64,000 nt of DNA from Crassaminicella profunda (GCF_019884785.1 NZ_CP082326.1:1171355-1235354), one strand, 5' to 3'. Positions 1-9,501 are shown, counted from the stretch's first letter. The notes: a model not told the origin generated them from the letters alone. Made by a program: numbers and translations.

Positions 1-63
1 TAGAAAAAACTCTTTTTTTTCAATAAAATATTTCATGAGTAGATAAATAGTTCTTTTAATCAA
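1..63 (-). CDS. 5' end of an unidentified gene (truncated by the window)
   Basis: On the minus strand a GGAGGT site lies 7 nt before a TTG start, and the frame stays open to the window edge (21 codons, basic and hydrophobic, with MIKRTIYLLMKYF at the start). Too little is present to assign a family. It could be a chance open frame; the well-placed ribosome binding site is the main support. It reads in the same direction as the racemase gene and lies beyond that gene's terminator, so it would be a separate transcript. Confidence 0.4.
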   Translation of the reverse strand, partial: MIKRTIYLLMKYFIEKKEFFL

Positions 64-111
64 ATTGTCTACCTCCAAGGATTAGGATATACACTATTTT
101 ATCATATTTAA

Positions 112-157
112 AAAATTCATACAGCTTAGATCAATCTAAGTTGTATGAATAGATTTA
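112..157 (-). terminator. Terminator after the racemase gene
   Basis: An ATTCATACA-ACTTAGAT inverted repeat forms a long stem with a very short loop. On the minus strand it is followed by a run of T. It ends the symporter-racemase transcription unit. Confidence 0.8.
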
Positions 158-194
158 TACAAAATAATAAATTAATAAAATGAATGGATTATTT

Positions 195-893
195 TTATAA
201 TGATTTTAATGATTTTTTACCTGCAAAATGAATGGCACGAAGGGCAATGACTTCTAATGGATCTACATAATTTCCTTTCATTTTAAACATTTCATAGCCA
301 ACAGAAAGCTCTGTACATCCTAATATGAAAACTTCTGCACCTAGATTTTTTAATTCTTCAACGCTTTCATTAAATCCATCTATAGTAATATCTTTGCCTG
401 CTTTTATATCATAAATAAAATCAGTAACATTTTTTTGAGTTTTCGTAGGCTTTACCAATTCCATTCCATATTTTTGGATAGCTCGATCATATACACCTGT
501 TTGGCAAGTACCTTCTGTTGCCAGGAGACCTATTTTTTTACCCGCATATTTTTCAGCAATAAATTTTGATGTTTCTTCAATCATATTTAGGAAAGGAATT
601 TCAATTTCCTTTATAATAGCTTCATAAAAATTATGAGCTGTATTACAAGGCATGATTAAAAAATCAGCACCCATACTTTCAAGTCTTTTAGCAGATGCAA
701 TGAGTTGTTCTCTAGGATCATCACCCTCTGCTATAAGATGCGCTGTTCTATCGGGTATAGAAGTGTTATTATCTATTAATATATGGATATGTTCTTGATC
801 ACAATTAGCATCTGTTAGTAGTATGACTTTTTTAAAGAGATCAGCTGTTGCTAAAGGTCCCATTCCACCTAAAATTCCTAATTTTTTACACAT
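195..893 (-). CDS. Aspartate/glutamate racemase family protein
   Basis: Cofactor-independent Asp/Glu (hydantoin) racemase family. It probably interconverts L- and D-aspartate or glutamate in the cytosol using two catalytic cysteines. Both are visible in their usual motifs: PCNTAH (about residue 83) and GCTEL (about residue 193). The N-terminal LGGMGPLAT motif is typical of RacD-like proteins, and 232 aa is normal length. An ATG 9 nt upstream (902) touches the GGAGG, so I chose the ATG at 893. The gene lies downstream of a DAACS symporter on the same strand, which fits uptake followed by racemisation of an acidic amino acid. The substrate is inferred. The family assignment is secure. Confidence 0.9.
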   Translation of the reverse strand: MCKKLGILGGMGPLATADLFKKVILLTDANCDQEHIHILIDNNTSIPDRTAHLIAEGDDPREQLIASAKRLESMGADFLIMPCNTAHNFYEAIIKEIEIPFLNMIEETSKFIAEKYAGKKIGLLATEGTCQTGVYDRAIQKYGMELVKPTKTQKNVTDFIYDIKAGKDITIDGFNESVEELKNLGAEVFILGCTELSVGYEMFKMKGNYVDPLEVIALRAIHFAGKKSLKSL

Positions 894-959
894 ATCTTTC
901 ATCCTCCAATTCTACATATAAACTAGTTAATGATTTTCATTTTCTATTATAACAAAAAA

Positions 960-991
960 TAATACAGCTTGGGAAGACCAAGCTGTATGAA
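960..991 (-). terminator. Hairpin between symporter and racemase genes
   Basis: ACAGCTTGG and CCAAGCTGT form a perfect stem with a 5-nt loop. On the minus strand it is followed by TATTATTTTTTG. It is probably a terminator or partial attenuator, so the racemase may be expressed below the symporter level. Confidence 0.7.
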
Positions 992-994
992 TGA

Positions 995-2224
995 TTAAAT
1001 AGTTGTTTTTTCATCTGGCAAATGTAATTCTCCTTCAGTAGCTGCAATAACTGCTGCTGCTGAAGTATCTCCAATAACATTTACAGAAGTTCTTGCCATA
1101 TCTAAAACTCTATCAATTCCTCCGATTAAGGCAACCCCCTCAAGTGGTAAGCCTACAGATTTAACAACCATCGTAAGCATGATAAAACCTGCTCCGGGTA
1201 CTCCTGCAGTACCAATGGATGCAAGAGTTGCTGTAAGAATGATAGTTAATTGTTGAGACATACTTAAATCTAAACCATATACTTGAGCAACAAATAAGGC
1301 ACAAACGCCTTGGTAAAGAGCTGTTCCATCCATATTGATGGTAGCACCAAGAGGTAGAACGAAACTAGATACACCTTCTGATACTCCTAAGTTTTCTCTA
1401 GTACATCTAATAGAAACAGGAAGCGTTCCAGAACTACTTGTTGTACTAAATGCTGTAAGAGCTGCTGGCATAATACCCTTAAAGAATTTTACAGGACTGA
1501 TTTTTGCAAAAACTTTTACGGCACTAGAGTATACAAGTACAGCATGAAGGATACAGCCAATATAAACAGCACCAATTACTTTAAGTAGTGGCAATAATAC
1601 AGCTGGTCCGTTTGTTGCAACAACTGGAGCAATTAATGCAAATACACCATATGGAGCCAAACTCATAATAAATGCAGTAACTTTATACATGATTTCTGCT
1701 AAGCTATCAAAGAAATCAATAAAAGGTTTTCCTTTTTCTTCAGGCAAAGACGTTGCGCCTATTCCTAAGAATAATGCAAAAGCAATGATTTGAAGCATAT
1801 TTCCTTCTACTAAACCCTTTAATGGATTTTTAGGGAAAATATTTAATAATGTATCTATAAGAGAAGGTGCTTCTTTTGCTGCAATACTAGCATCTACGGG
1901 AATTGTCATGCCAGCCCCTGGTTGTAAAACATTACCTAGTATAAGTCCGATGGTTACGGCAACGGCTGTTGTGCATAAATAATACCCTACGGTTTTTCCT
2001 CCTATTCTACCCAGTTTTTTTACATCTCCAACACTTGCAGCTCCAACGATTAAGGATGAAAATACTAAAGGAACAATAATCATTTTAATTAAATTAAGAA
2101 ATAATGTTCCGAAGGGCTTAATGTATGTAGTAGCTGTGTCAGGGGAACCTGTTAACATAAGACCTACTAAAATACCTAAGCCTAATCCAATAAGAATTTT
2201 TGTTGTTAATTGCATTTTTTTCAT
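995..2224 (-). CDS. Dicarboxylate/amino acid:cation symporter (DAACS family)
   Basis: A 409-aa membrane transporter of the GltP/GltT/DctA family, which takes up glutamate, aspartate or C4-dicarboxylates with Na+ or H+. The family's serine-rich re-entrant motif TTSSSGTLP and the NMDGTALYQG motif of TM7 are both present. Length and hydrophobicity profile are typical. The start ATG has an AAAGGAGGT site 6 nt upstream. The downstream racemase suggests an acidic amino acid as substrate. Exact substrate and coupling ion cannot be read from the sequence. Confidence 0.92.
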   Translation of the reverse strand: MKKMQLTTKILIGLGLGILVGLMLTGSPDTATTYIKPFGTLFLNLIKMIIVPLVFSSLIVGAASVGDVKKLGRIGGKTVGYYLCTTAVAVTIGLILGNVLQPGAGMTIPVDASIAAKEAPSLIDTLLNIFPKNPLKGLVEGNMLQIIAFALFLGIGATSLPEEKGKPFIDFFDSLAEIMYKVTAFIMSLAPYGVFALIAPVVATNGPAVLLPLLKVIGAVYIGCILHAVLVYSSAVKVFAKISPVKFFKGIMPAALTAFSTTSSSGTLPVSIRCTRENLGVSEGVSSFVLPLGATINMDGTALYQGVCALFVAQVYGLDLSMSQQLTIILTATLASIGTAGVPGAGFIMLTMVVKSVGLPLEGVALIGGIDRVLDMARTSVNVIGDTSAAAVIAATEGELHLPDEKTTI

Positions 2225-2498
2225 TAAATGACCTCCTTTTGATTAATTTAACTGAATTGTCAGATAATTCAACTGTAACTATATTTTACAACTGAATAAG
2301 AGTTATGTCAAATAGTATAACATATTCATTGAATGTTGTACATAAATAATAAAGAAATGCATTTTAAAACATACAAAATGTTACAATAATTACACAATAA
2401 TACAACTAATAGAGCAGAGAAAAATAGATGTAAGGATCAATAAAAAGTATATTTTTAGAGGCTCTGTAAAAAATAAAAGAATAAAGCTATGAAACCTC

Positions 2499-2527
2499 TT
2501 GATTTAGATGAAAAATTATGATAAATT
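2499..2527 (+). promoter_or_regulatory. Putative sigma-A promoter of the argS T-box transcript
   Basis: TTGATT and TAAATT are separated by 17 bp, and the predicted start lies about 40 nt before T-box stem I. The -10 is a weak match, so the call is tentative. Positions 2225-2498 contain no gene. Confidence 0.4.
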
Positions 2528-2574
2528 ATTATTCAAAATGAATATTATATCAATGAAAAGGAAAGTAAATTTTA

Positions 2575-2780
2575 GGATGTGTTAAAGCGAATCGGAGTTG
2601 GTGAGAGTCCGATATACTACTAAGATTGAAGCGCACCTTTGAGATTTTTGTTGAAGGGAAGTAGGCAAAACGGAATCCTACCGTTATAAAGGATTAGAGT
2701 GGATACATTTTGTATCAATAAGAGTGGTAACACGGGAAATAACTCTCGTCTCTTGGTTTAAGAGATGGAGAGTTTTTATT
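2575..2780 (+). promoter_or_regulatory. T-box leader of argS (Arg-tRNA sensing)
   Basis: The T-box signature AGAGTGGTAACACGGG lies at 2721-2736. It is followed by a terminator (CTCTC...TCTCTT pairing with AAGAGA...GAGAG, then T-rich, 2742-2780) that competes with the antiterminator. Upstream is a stem I-like region with a GGTGAGAG apical motif. The candidate specifier is CGC at 2632-2634 in GAAGCGCACC, an arginine codon followed by A, which agrees with the downstream gene. Uncharged tRNA-Arg would promote readthrough. The stem I boundaries are approximate. Confidence 0.9.
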
Positions 2781-2808
2781 TTTGATAAATAAAGAGGAGG
2801 ATCTAGAC

Positions 2809-4509
2809 ATGATTGATTTTAAAAAGGAAATAGCTGATATTTTATCACAAAAAGTTGAGGGGTTAACAGTTGAAGAGATTCTTGAAATGATGGAGATTCC
2901 ACCAAATTCGCAGATGGGGGATTTTGCTTTTCCTTGCTTTAAGCTAGCAAAAATATTTAGAAAAGCACCCAATATGATTGCAAAGGAAATTGCTGAATCT
3001 ATTGAAGGAAATGATTTGTTTGAAAAAGTTGAAAATATGGCAGCTTATGTAAACTTTTTTATCGATAAAGCAACATTTGCAAAATCTGTAATTGAAGAAG
3101 TTTTAGAAAAGAAAGACCAATTTGGATCATCTAATTTAGGAGAAGGTAGAAAGGTTATTGTGGAGTTTTCTTCTCCGAATATTGCAAAACCTTTTCATAT
3201 TGGACATATTAGAAGTACTGTAATTGGAAATGCTATTTATAAGCTATATGATTTCCTAGGATATGATACAGTGACAATCAATCATTTAGGAGATTATGGG
3301 ACTCAATTTGGAAAGTTAATTGTAGCTTATAAAAATTGGGGAGATGAAAAGGAAGTTGAAGCAAATCCTATTCCTACATTATTAAAGCTTTATATCAAAT
3401 TGCATGAAGAAGCGGAAAAGCACCCAGAACTTGAAGATGAAAGTAGAATGTGGTTTAAAAAATTAGAAGATGGAGATGAAGAAGCCAAAAGACTTTGGCA
3501 ATGGTTTAGAGATGTTAGTTTAAAAGAATTTAATCGCGTTTATGGTATGTTGAATATTTCTTTTGATTCCTATGCAGGAGAAAGCTTTTATTCAGATAAA
3601 ATGCCAAGAGTTTTAAATATGATGGAAGAAAAGAATTTGTTAAAAGAGTCAAAGGGAGCAGACATTGTAGATTTAGAAGAGTATAATATGCCTCCAGCAT
3701 TAATCAGAAAGAGTGACGGGTCTACTCTTTATATTACAAGAGATATTACTGCGGCTATTTATAGAAAAGAGAACTATGATTTTTATAAGAACATATATGT
3801 AGTGGCATCTCAACAAAATCTTCATTTTCAACAATGGATGAAAGTTGTAGAATTGATGGGCTATGATTGGGCGAAAGATTGTATTCATGTTCCATTTGGG
3901 CTAGTAAGTCTTGAAGAAGGAACCATGTCTACAAGAAAAGGTAGAGTGGTATTTTTAGAAGATGTACTTAAAAAAGCCATTGAACAAACAAGAAAAATCA
4001 TTAAAGAAAAGAATGGAGATCTTCCAAATATTGATGAGGTAGCAAAACAAGTTGGAATCGGAGCAGTAGTTTTCCAAGAATTATCTAATAATAGAATAAA
4101 GGACTATACATTCTCATGGGATAGAACATTAAACTTTGATGGTGAAACAGGCCCATATGTTCAGTATACCCATGCAAGAGCATGCAGTGTATTAAGAAAG
4201 GCACAAGCTAAATTGGATGAAAATATAAACTATGGTTTATTAGGGAATGAAGAAGCAATGAATTTAGTAAGAGTTATCCAACAGTTCCAAACTACTGTAG
4301 AAGAAGCTGCAAGAAAATATGAGCCATCTATTGTTACGAGATATATTGTTGATGTAGCTCAAGCCTTTAATAGATTTTATCATCATTGTCCGATTATAGT
4401 AGAAGATCAAGAAATGCAAAAGGCAAGACTTGCTCTTGTATCTTCTGCAAAGCAAACTCTACAAAATGGATTAAATATACTTGGGGTTGCAGCACCTGAA
4501 AGAATGTAG
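2809..4509 (+). CDS. argS: Arginyl-tRNA synthetase
   Basis: Class Ia aminoacyl-tRNA synthetase charging tRNA-Arg, 566 aa, the usual length. It has the ArgS N-terminal domain, the catalytic core with SSPNIAKPFHIGH (the HIGH signature, about residue 130), the MSTRKG version of the KMSKS loop, and a C-terminal anticodon-binding domain containing HARACSVLRK. The frame is open upstream from a TTG, but the AAAGAGGAGG site sits 8 nt before the ATG at 2809, so that start is used. Expression is controlled by the T-box leader immediately upstream. The next gene follows 12 bp later. Confidence 0.97.
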   Translation: MIDFKKEIADILSQKVEGLTVEEILEMMEIPPNSQMGDFAFPCFKLAKIFRKAPNMIAKEIAESIEGNDLFEKVENMAAYVNFFIDKATFAKSVIEEVLEKKDQFGSSNLGEGRKVIVEFSSPNIAKPFHIGHIRSTVIGNAIYKLYDFLGYDTVTINHLGDYGTQFGKLIVAYKNWGDEKEVEANPIPTLLKLYIKLHEEAEKHPELEDESRMWFKKLEDGDEEAKRLWQWFRDVSLKEFNRVYGMLNISFDSYAGESFYSDKMPRVLNMMEEKNLLKESKGADIVDLEEYNMPPALIRKSDGSTLYITRDITAAIYRKENYDFYKNIYVVASQQNLHFQQWMKVVELMGYDWAKDCIHVPFGLVSLEEGTMSTRKGRVVFLEDVLKKAIEQTRKIIKEKNGDLPNIDEVAKQVGIGAVVFQELSNNRIKDYTFSWDRTLNFDGETGPYVQYTHARACSVLRKAQAKLDENINYGLLGNEEAMNLVRVIQQFQTTVEEAARKYEPSIVTRYIVDVAQAFNRFYHHCPIIVEDQEMQKARLALVSSAKQTLQNGLNILGVAAPERM

Positions 4510-4521
4510 TGGAGGGATATA

Positions 4522-5391
4522 ATGAGATATGAAGGAAGTGTTTATAGACCACCTAGTGAAGCCTATAGCTTGATTATTCAAGCTACAATAGGTTGTTCTC
4601 ATAATAAATGTACATTTTGTAGTATGTACAAAGACAAACAATTTAGAATGAGAAATATGGAAGAAATTATAGAAGATCTAAAGATGGCGAGAGATTATTA
4701 CAAACATGTAAAAAGAATATTTTTAGCCGATGGAAATGCTTTGGCCCTAAAGACTGAATATTTAAAGACCATCTTATTAAAAATAAAAGAACTTTTTCCA
4801 GAATGTGAACGGGTAGGTATATACTCTGCTCCGAAGGATATTTTGAGAAAAAGTGTAGATGAGCTGAAAATCTTAAAAGAATTAGGATTAGGGATTGCTT
4901 ATTTAGGGGCTGAATCAGGAAGTGATGAAATTTTAGAGCATATTAATAAGGGGGTTACCTCTGAGGAAATGATTGCAGCAGGACAAAGAATGGTGGAGTC
5001 AGGTATTCCTTTATCCGTTACTCTTATATCAGGATTAGGTGGAAAAGAGAACTGGCGTAAGCATGCTAAAGAATCTGCAAGGGTAATTAATGAAATAAAT
5101 CCTCAATATTTAGGATTACTTACCCTCCTTGTTCAAAAGGGAACAAAGATGTATGAAGAAGTACAAAAGGGAGAATTTAATCTTCTTACTCCTGAGGAAG
5201 TGATTCTTGAAACAAAAGAATTGGTTGAAAATTTAAACGTGAAAGATTGTGTTTTTAGAAGCAATCATGCATCGAATTATGTATCATTAGCAGGGACATT
5301 GCCAGGAGATAAAATGAATTTGTTAAAGCAATTAGAGATGATGATAGAAAATACATATGGAATAAAAGATGAAATGTTTAGAAGACTATAA
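4522..5391 (+). CDS. Radical SAM protein
   Basis: A 289-aa radical SAM protein of the Elp3/coproporphyrinogen-oxidase-like (SPASM-less) type. The cluster motif GCSHNKCTFC is at residues 24-33. Its spacing is CX4CX2C, one residue longer than the common CX3CX2C. YLGAESGSDEIL (SAM-binding strand) and a TIM-barrel-like pattern follow. The substrate is unknown. It starts 12 bp after argS with a GGAGGG site and probably shares its transcript. It ends at a bidirectional terminator. Confidence 0.85.
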   Translation: MRYEGSVYRPPSEAYSLIIQATIGCSHNKCTFCSMYKDKQFRMRNMEEIIEDLKMARDYYKHVKRIFLADGNALALKTEYLKTILLKIKELFPECERVGIYSAPKDILRKSVDELKILKELGLGIAYLGAESGSDEILEHINKGVTSEEMIAAGQRMVESGIPLSVTLISGLGGKENWRKHAKESARVINEINPQYLGLLTLLVQKGTKMYEEVQKGEFNLLTPEEVILETKELVENLNVKDCVFRSNHASNYVSLAGTLPGDKMNLLKQLEMMIENTYGIKDEMFRRL

Positions 5392-5420
5392 AAAATCACA
5401 GCCTTAGTGCTGTGATTTTT
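5391..5420. terminator. Bidirectional terminator
   Basis: AAAAATCACAG and CTGTGATTTTT form the stem with an 8-nt loop and T-runs on both strands. It serves the radical SAM gene and the convergent small gene. Confidence 0.85.
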
Positions 5421-5613
5421 ATTTTTCTAAGTAACCAAGAAATTCTTCTTCTGCTGTTTCTGCTAAGAGACATAATTGTTGTAGAATACTATCCTTTAGA
5501 GAGATAAAAGCATCAATTTTTGTATTTTCACCTGTATATTCAAGAGCTTGTAAGATCATTAACATATCTTTTTTAGAAATTTCTTGTATTGATATTTTAT
5601 CGAAATCTTCCAT
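5419..5613 (-). CDS. Small hypothetical protein
   Basis: 64 aa (MEDFDKISIQEISKKD...), acidic and helical, with no recognised domain. The ATG at 5613 follows a strong AAGGAAGGAGAT site. The longer upstream frame would start inside the ribosome binding region, so it is rejected. It is a stand-alone gene convergent with the radical SAM gene and shares its terminator. Function unknown. Confidence 0.65.
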   Translation of the reverse strand: MEDFDKISIQEISKKDMLMILQALEYTGENTKIDAFISLKDSILQQLCLLAETAEEEFLGYLEK

Positions 5614-5713
5614 GATAATCTCCTTCCTTTGCGAATGATATATTATGTAATTCGATAAAAATATCATAAAACCTTCAAAATAAGATAAATTTAATGGTGT
5701 TTTTTAGACATAT

Positions 5714-5745
5714 AAAAAAGGAAATGTAATACATCTCCTTTTTAT
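5714..5745 (-). terminator. Terminator of the 162-aa hypothetical gene
   Basis: AAAAAGGAGATG and its complement around TAATAC form a stem that overlaps the stop codon. On the minus strand it is followed by T-rich DNA. Confidence 0.65.
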
Positions 5746-6230
5746 CGAAAACTTTTCGGTTCAGTTTTATGATATACCCTTTTACTTCGATCTTTAATTT
5801 CTAGAATAGCTGCAGCCATATTTTTTACTTCTTTCTTTAAAAATTCAATATCTTCTTTATTAATATTATAATACAGATATAAATCTTCAAAGGATCGTAC
5901 AATTTTAGTTAAGTCTTTGTCCAGCCCTACGAAGGCATCGAAGTTTTTACTGTGTCTTGCATTATTAAACTGATCGATATCATTTTTTATGGCTGTAATA
6001 ACGCTTTCTTCAGAAGGATGTTCGCTAAGAACTAAAGCGTATGGCTTTATGCGTTCAAGCAGATATGTATTATCCGGATTAATCCGGTAAAGATATTTGA
6101 TATTTAAATTATTTTTATGATATTTTACAATAAACATAATGCCTTCAATTTCCATAACCTCTGCACCGATTTTTCTTAATTCTTCTATGCAAAACTTATG
6201 TTTTAATAGTCTGGCGGAGAAAATAGTCAT
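5742..6230 (-). CDS. Hypothetical protein (162 aa)
   Basis: A soluble protein with no signal peptide or clear membrane segment. The central part is rich in charged helices and the last 50 residues look coiled-coil-like (FLKKEVKNMAAAILEIKDR). The upstream in-frame segment LNRGGIF is the translated ribosome binding site (GAGGAGGG), so the ATG at 6230 is the start. No family recognised. It is monocistronic and divergent from the amidase-like gene. Confidence 0.7.
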   Translation of the reverse strand: MTIFSARLLKHKFCIEELRKIGAEVMEIEGIMFIVKYHKNNLNIKYLYRINPDNTYLLERIKPYALVLSEHPSEESVITAIKNDIDQFNNARHSKNFDAFVGLDKDLTKIVRSFEDLYLYYNINKEDIEFLKKEVKNMAAAILEIKDRSKRVYHKTEPKSFR

Positions 6231-6393
6231 AAAAATCCCTCCTCTATTCAATTTATTATAGTATATCATACTAAAGGATGAAATAATCAGATAATTATAA
6301 AAGGAGTAAATTTATTGAAAAAGATCTCTTTGCTCCTGCATAAGATATAGATATAAAGGTATTATTAAAATTTTAGATTGGAGGAGGAATAGG

Positions 6394-6897
6394 ATGGAAG
6401 GCATAATTTATGAGTATGATAGGGAGAAAGCTGTAACATATGCCTGTGAATGGGCTCAAAGGAGAAATCCAATATATACAGATTTTGAGGAAATGGGAGG
6501 CGATTGTACAAATTTTGTATCACAGGTGATCTATGCAGGTGGATGTCCTATGAACTACAAAAGATATGGATGGTTTTATAAGAATATAAATGATCGTGCG
6601 CCTGCTTGGACAAGTGTAGAATATTTTTATAAATTTATTGTTAATAATGAAGATACAGGACCTATTGGAGAAGAAACAGATTTACAGGATATAGAAATTG
6701 GTGATGTGGTACAAATAAATTTTCAAGAGGATAATGTTTATGACCATACGCCTATAGTTGTAAAAATAAAGCCTGGAATTAAAACTATTGATAAAATATT
6801 AGTAGCAGCGCATACCATTGATAGAGTGTATTATCCTTTATCAGCGTATGATTTTAAAAAGCTTCGATTTATTCATATAAAAGGATATAAAAGATAA
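6394..6897 (+). CDS. Amidase-domain protein (Amidase_6 / NlpC-P60-like)
   Basis: 167 aa with the putative amidase domain common in Clostridia and Bacillus. YDREKAVTYACEWAQRRNP at the N-terminus, GGDCTNFVSQVIYAGG (catalytic Cys), a mid-protein GDVVQINF and YDHTPIVV (candidate catalytic His) follow the family order. Peptidoglycan or peptide amide hydrolysis is inferred from the family. There is no signal peptide, so it may act in the cytosol or forespore. The start follows GGAGGAGG. Confidence 0.8.
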   Translation: MEGIIYEYDREKAVTYACEWAQRRNPIYTDFEEMGGDCTNFVSQVIYAGGCPMNYKRYGWFYKNINDRAPAWTSVEYFYKFIVNNEDTGPIGEETDLQDIEIGDVVQINFQEDNVYDHTPIVVKIKPGIKTIDKILVAAHTIDRVYYPLSAYDFKKLRFIHIKGYKR

Positions 6898-6988
6898 AAT
6901 CAACTATTATATGGAGAACAGAATGAATGTGGTATAATGGATTGGGCAATAATGAGAAAATAGAAGACAGATAGAAAGGAAAAAATCC

Positions 6989-8740
6989 ATGAAAATTTTA
7001 CTGACTACTTTAAATTCCAAATACATTCATACAGGATTAGCACTACGTTATTTATATAGCTACTGCAAGGAAGATTTTAATATGACTATTGAGGAATATA
7101 CAATCAATCATCATATGGACTATATTTTAGGGGAAATCTATAAAGGTGAATTTGACATTGTATGCTTTTCTTGTTATATATGGAACATATCAAGTACATT
7201 AGCTATTGTAAGAAATTTGAAAAAAGTACGTCCAGAATTAACCATTGTCTTAGGGGGACCAGAAGTAAGCTTTGATGCTGTATCATTAATGGAGAAAGAA
7301 AGGGCTATTGATCATATTATTGTTGGTGAGGGAGAAGAAACCTTTAAAGAATTAATGAATCTTTTAGTAAACAACAAAGGAAAACTAAAGGAGATAAAAG
7401 GAATTACTTATCGAGAGAATAGCCAAGTTTTTAAAACCATTGATCGGGAATTAATAAAAGATTTAGGGACTATTCCACCCATATACACAGCTAATTTAGA
7501 GGAATATAAAAATAAAATTATTTATTATGAAAGTTCACGAGGGTGTCCACATAATTGTAGATATTGTTTATCATCCACTATAAAAGGCGTAAGATTTTTT
7601 CCATTAGATCAAGTGAAACGGGATTTAGGTTTATTTTTAGAAAAAAGAGTGAAACAGGTAAAATTTGTAGATAGAACATTCAATGTAAAGAAGAGTCATA
7701 GTCTTGAAATTATGAAATATATTGTAGAACATGATAATGGATATACAAATTTTCACTTTGAAATCACAGCTGATTTATTGGATGATGAAATGCTAACCTT
7801 TCTTTCAAATGTAAGGGAAGGATTATTTCAATTTGAAATTGGTGTTCAGACTACCTATGACCCAACAATGAAGAGTATAGATAGAAAAGTAGATTTTCAT
7901 ATACTGAGTAAGGTAGTAAGAAAAATAGGATCTTTTAGGAATATCCATCTTCATTTAGATTTGATTGCAGGACTGCCCTTTGAAGATTTTAAAAGGTTTA
8001 AAAAATCTTTTGATGATGTATATGATCTAAAGCCTGAAAAGCTTCAATTAGGGTTTTTAAAACTATTAAAAGGATCTGGGATTAGAAAAGATAAGGATTT
8101 GCATGAATATGTTTTCAAAAATGAGCCACCCTATGAAGTTCTAGAAAACAAATATATGAGTTATAAGGATGTTTTGAAACTTAAAATGATAGAAGAAATG
8201 GTAGAACTTTTTTATAATGGAGATGGTTTTCAACATGGAATCAATTATGTTATAGAGAATTTTTATGATAATCCTTCGGATTTTTATCATCAATTGGCAG
8301 ACTTTTGGGAAGACAAAGGATATCATCATGTTTCTCATGGGAAAAATAAATATTACGAAATACTATTAACATTTTATAAAGAGCGCAATTGGAAAAATGA
8401 AGATGTCTTTAGAGAAATATTAAAATTTGATTATTTAATGCAGGGAAAGACTTCATTACCTAAGTTGTTCGTGTATACTGAAGAAAAAGATTTTCAAAAA
8501 AGGAGACATGAATTTTTACATGAAGAAAAGAATTTAGAAAAATACCTATCAAAATATAAGAACATGGCAGCTAAGGAAATTATTAAAAAAGTCCATTTTG
8601 AAAAATTTAAATATGATGTATTAGACTTGATAAAAAATCCCAAACTAGAAAAAGTAGAAAATGAAATTACGGTTCTATTTGATTATGATTTAGAGCAAAA
8701 GGTATTTACTAAGGCAAAATATCACAAGGTAGATATTTAG
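6989..8740 (+). CDS. B12-binding-domain radical SAM protein (DUF4080 type)
   Basis: 583 aa. The N-terminal cobalamin-binding Rossmann domain (residues 1-140) contains VLGGPEVSFDA and VGEGEETF. The radical SAM core starts at YESSRGCPHNCRYC with canonical CX3CX2C, then FEIGVQTT and HLDLIAGLPFED. The C-terminal 200 residues match the DUF4080 extension. Members are predicted B12-dependent methyltransferases or related enzymes of unknown substrate; that role is inferred. A membrane protein gene starts 11 bp downstream and is probably cotranscribed. Confidence 0.88.
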   Translation: MKILLTTLNSKYIHTGLALRYLYSYCKEDFNMTIEEYTINHHMDYILGEIYKGEFDIVCFSCYIWNISSTLAIVRNLKKVRPELTIVLGGPEVSFDAVSLMEKERAIDHIIVGEGEETFKELMNLLVNNKGKLKEIKGITYRENSQVFKTIDRELIKDLGTIPPIYTANLEEYKNKIIYYESSRGCPHNCRYCLSSTIKGVRFFPLDQVKRDLGLFLEKRVKQVKFVDRTFNVKKSHSLEIMKYIVEHDNGYTNFHFEITADLLDDEMLTFLSNVREGLFQFEIGVQTTYDPTMKSIDRKVDFHILSKVVRKIGSFRNIHLHLDLIAGLPFEDFKRFKKSFDDVYDLKPEKLQLGFLKLLKGSGIRKDKDLHEYVFKNEPPYEVLENKYMSYKDVLKLKMIEEMVELFYNGDGFQHGINYVIENFYDNPSDFYHQLADFWEDKGYHHVSHGKNKYYEILLTFYKERNWKNEDVFREILKFDYLMQGKTSLPKLFVYTEEKDFQKRRHEFLHEEKNLEKYLSKYKNMAAKEIIKKVHFEKFKYDVLDLIKNPKLEKVENEITVLFDYDLEQKVFTKAKYHKVDI

Positions 8741-8751
8741 GGGGAGATATT

Positions 8752-9501
8752 ATGAATATATTGAGTGATCTCTATGAGACAAATAAAAGTAGTAGTATAA
8801 AGGCATTTTCTTTGACTATAAAAAATTGGCCTATTGTCTTTACAGGGATCATCTATTCTATTATTTCAATTGTATTGTTTAGAATAAGTTTTATATTTTC
8901 TATATTAGCAGGTATTGTTATAACTTTGGTCATGAGTGCTTTGTTTTCTAACTATTTGTATTTGATAGAAAATATAATTTCCTATGGAAAAGTTACATTG
9001 GATGATTTTAAAAAGGGCTTTCAGGTATATATTTGGAAAATATATGGGATCATGGTGGTAATATGGTTTATTAACTATGGTGCAGGTTTATTTTTAAGTC
9101 CCATATTAAAATTAAGAATAGGATTTATTACATTATGGATGTTACTTTATTGGGTAGCTTTTATATTATTAAACTGTTTACCAGAAGTGATTTATCAAAA
9201 ACATTATGATCTTAAAGAAATGTTTCAGTATAGCTTTTCTTTTGTAAAAGAGAATTGGATAGATTGGTTTGTGCCCAATATATTTTTAGGGATACTATTT
9301 TATTTTGTAATGGGAAAGACACTTACAATAAGTTACTTGATGGGAGGTTTCAGTTTTTCCTTGTCAATCAAAAGGTTTGTTTTTTATTTTTTAGGACAGC
9401 TTTTACTATCCTTTATTATGATCTATAGAGGCGTGTTGTTTAATCTTTTGAGTAGTACAACGAGACGGAAAAGAATGTTTAAGAGAAATATGTATAAGTA
9501 A
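8752..9501 (+). CDS. Integral membrane protein of unknown function
   Basis: 249 aa with about five or six hydrophobic segments (around residues 28-45, 48-72, 95-115, 120-145, 170-190 and 205-230) and a basic C-terminus. No family recognised. The start follows AGGGGGAG 7 nt upstream. It lies 11 bp after the B12-radical SAM gene in the same operon. Confidence 0.75.
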   Translation: MNILSDLYETNKSSSIKAFSLTIKNWPIVFTGIIYSIISIVLFRISFIFSILAGIVITLVMSALFSNYLYLIENIISYGKVTLDDFKKGFQVYIWKIYGIMVVIWFINYGAGLFLSPILKLRIGFITLWMLLYWVAFILLNCLPEVIYQKHYDLKEMFQYSFSFVKENWIDWFVPNIFLGILFYFVMGKTLTISYLMGGFSFSLSIKRFVFYFLGQLLLSFIMIYRGVLFNLLSSTTRRKRMFKRNMYK

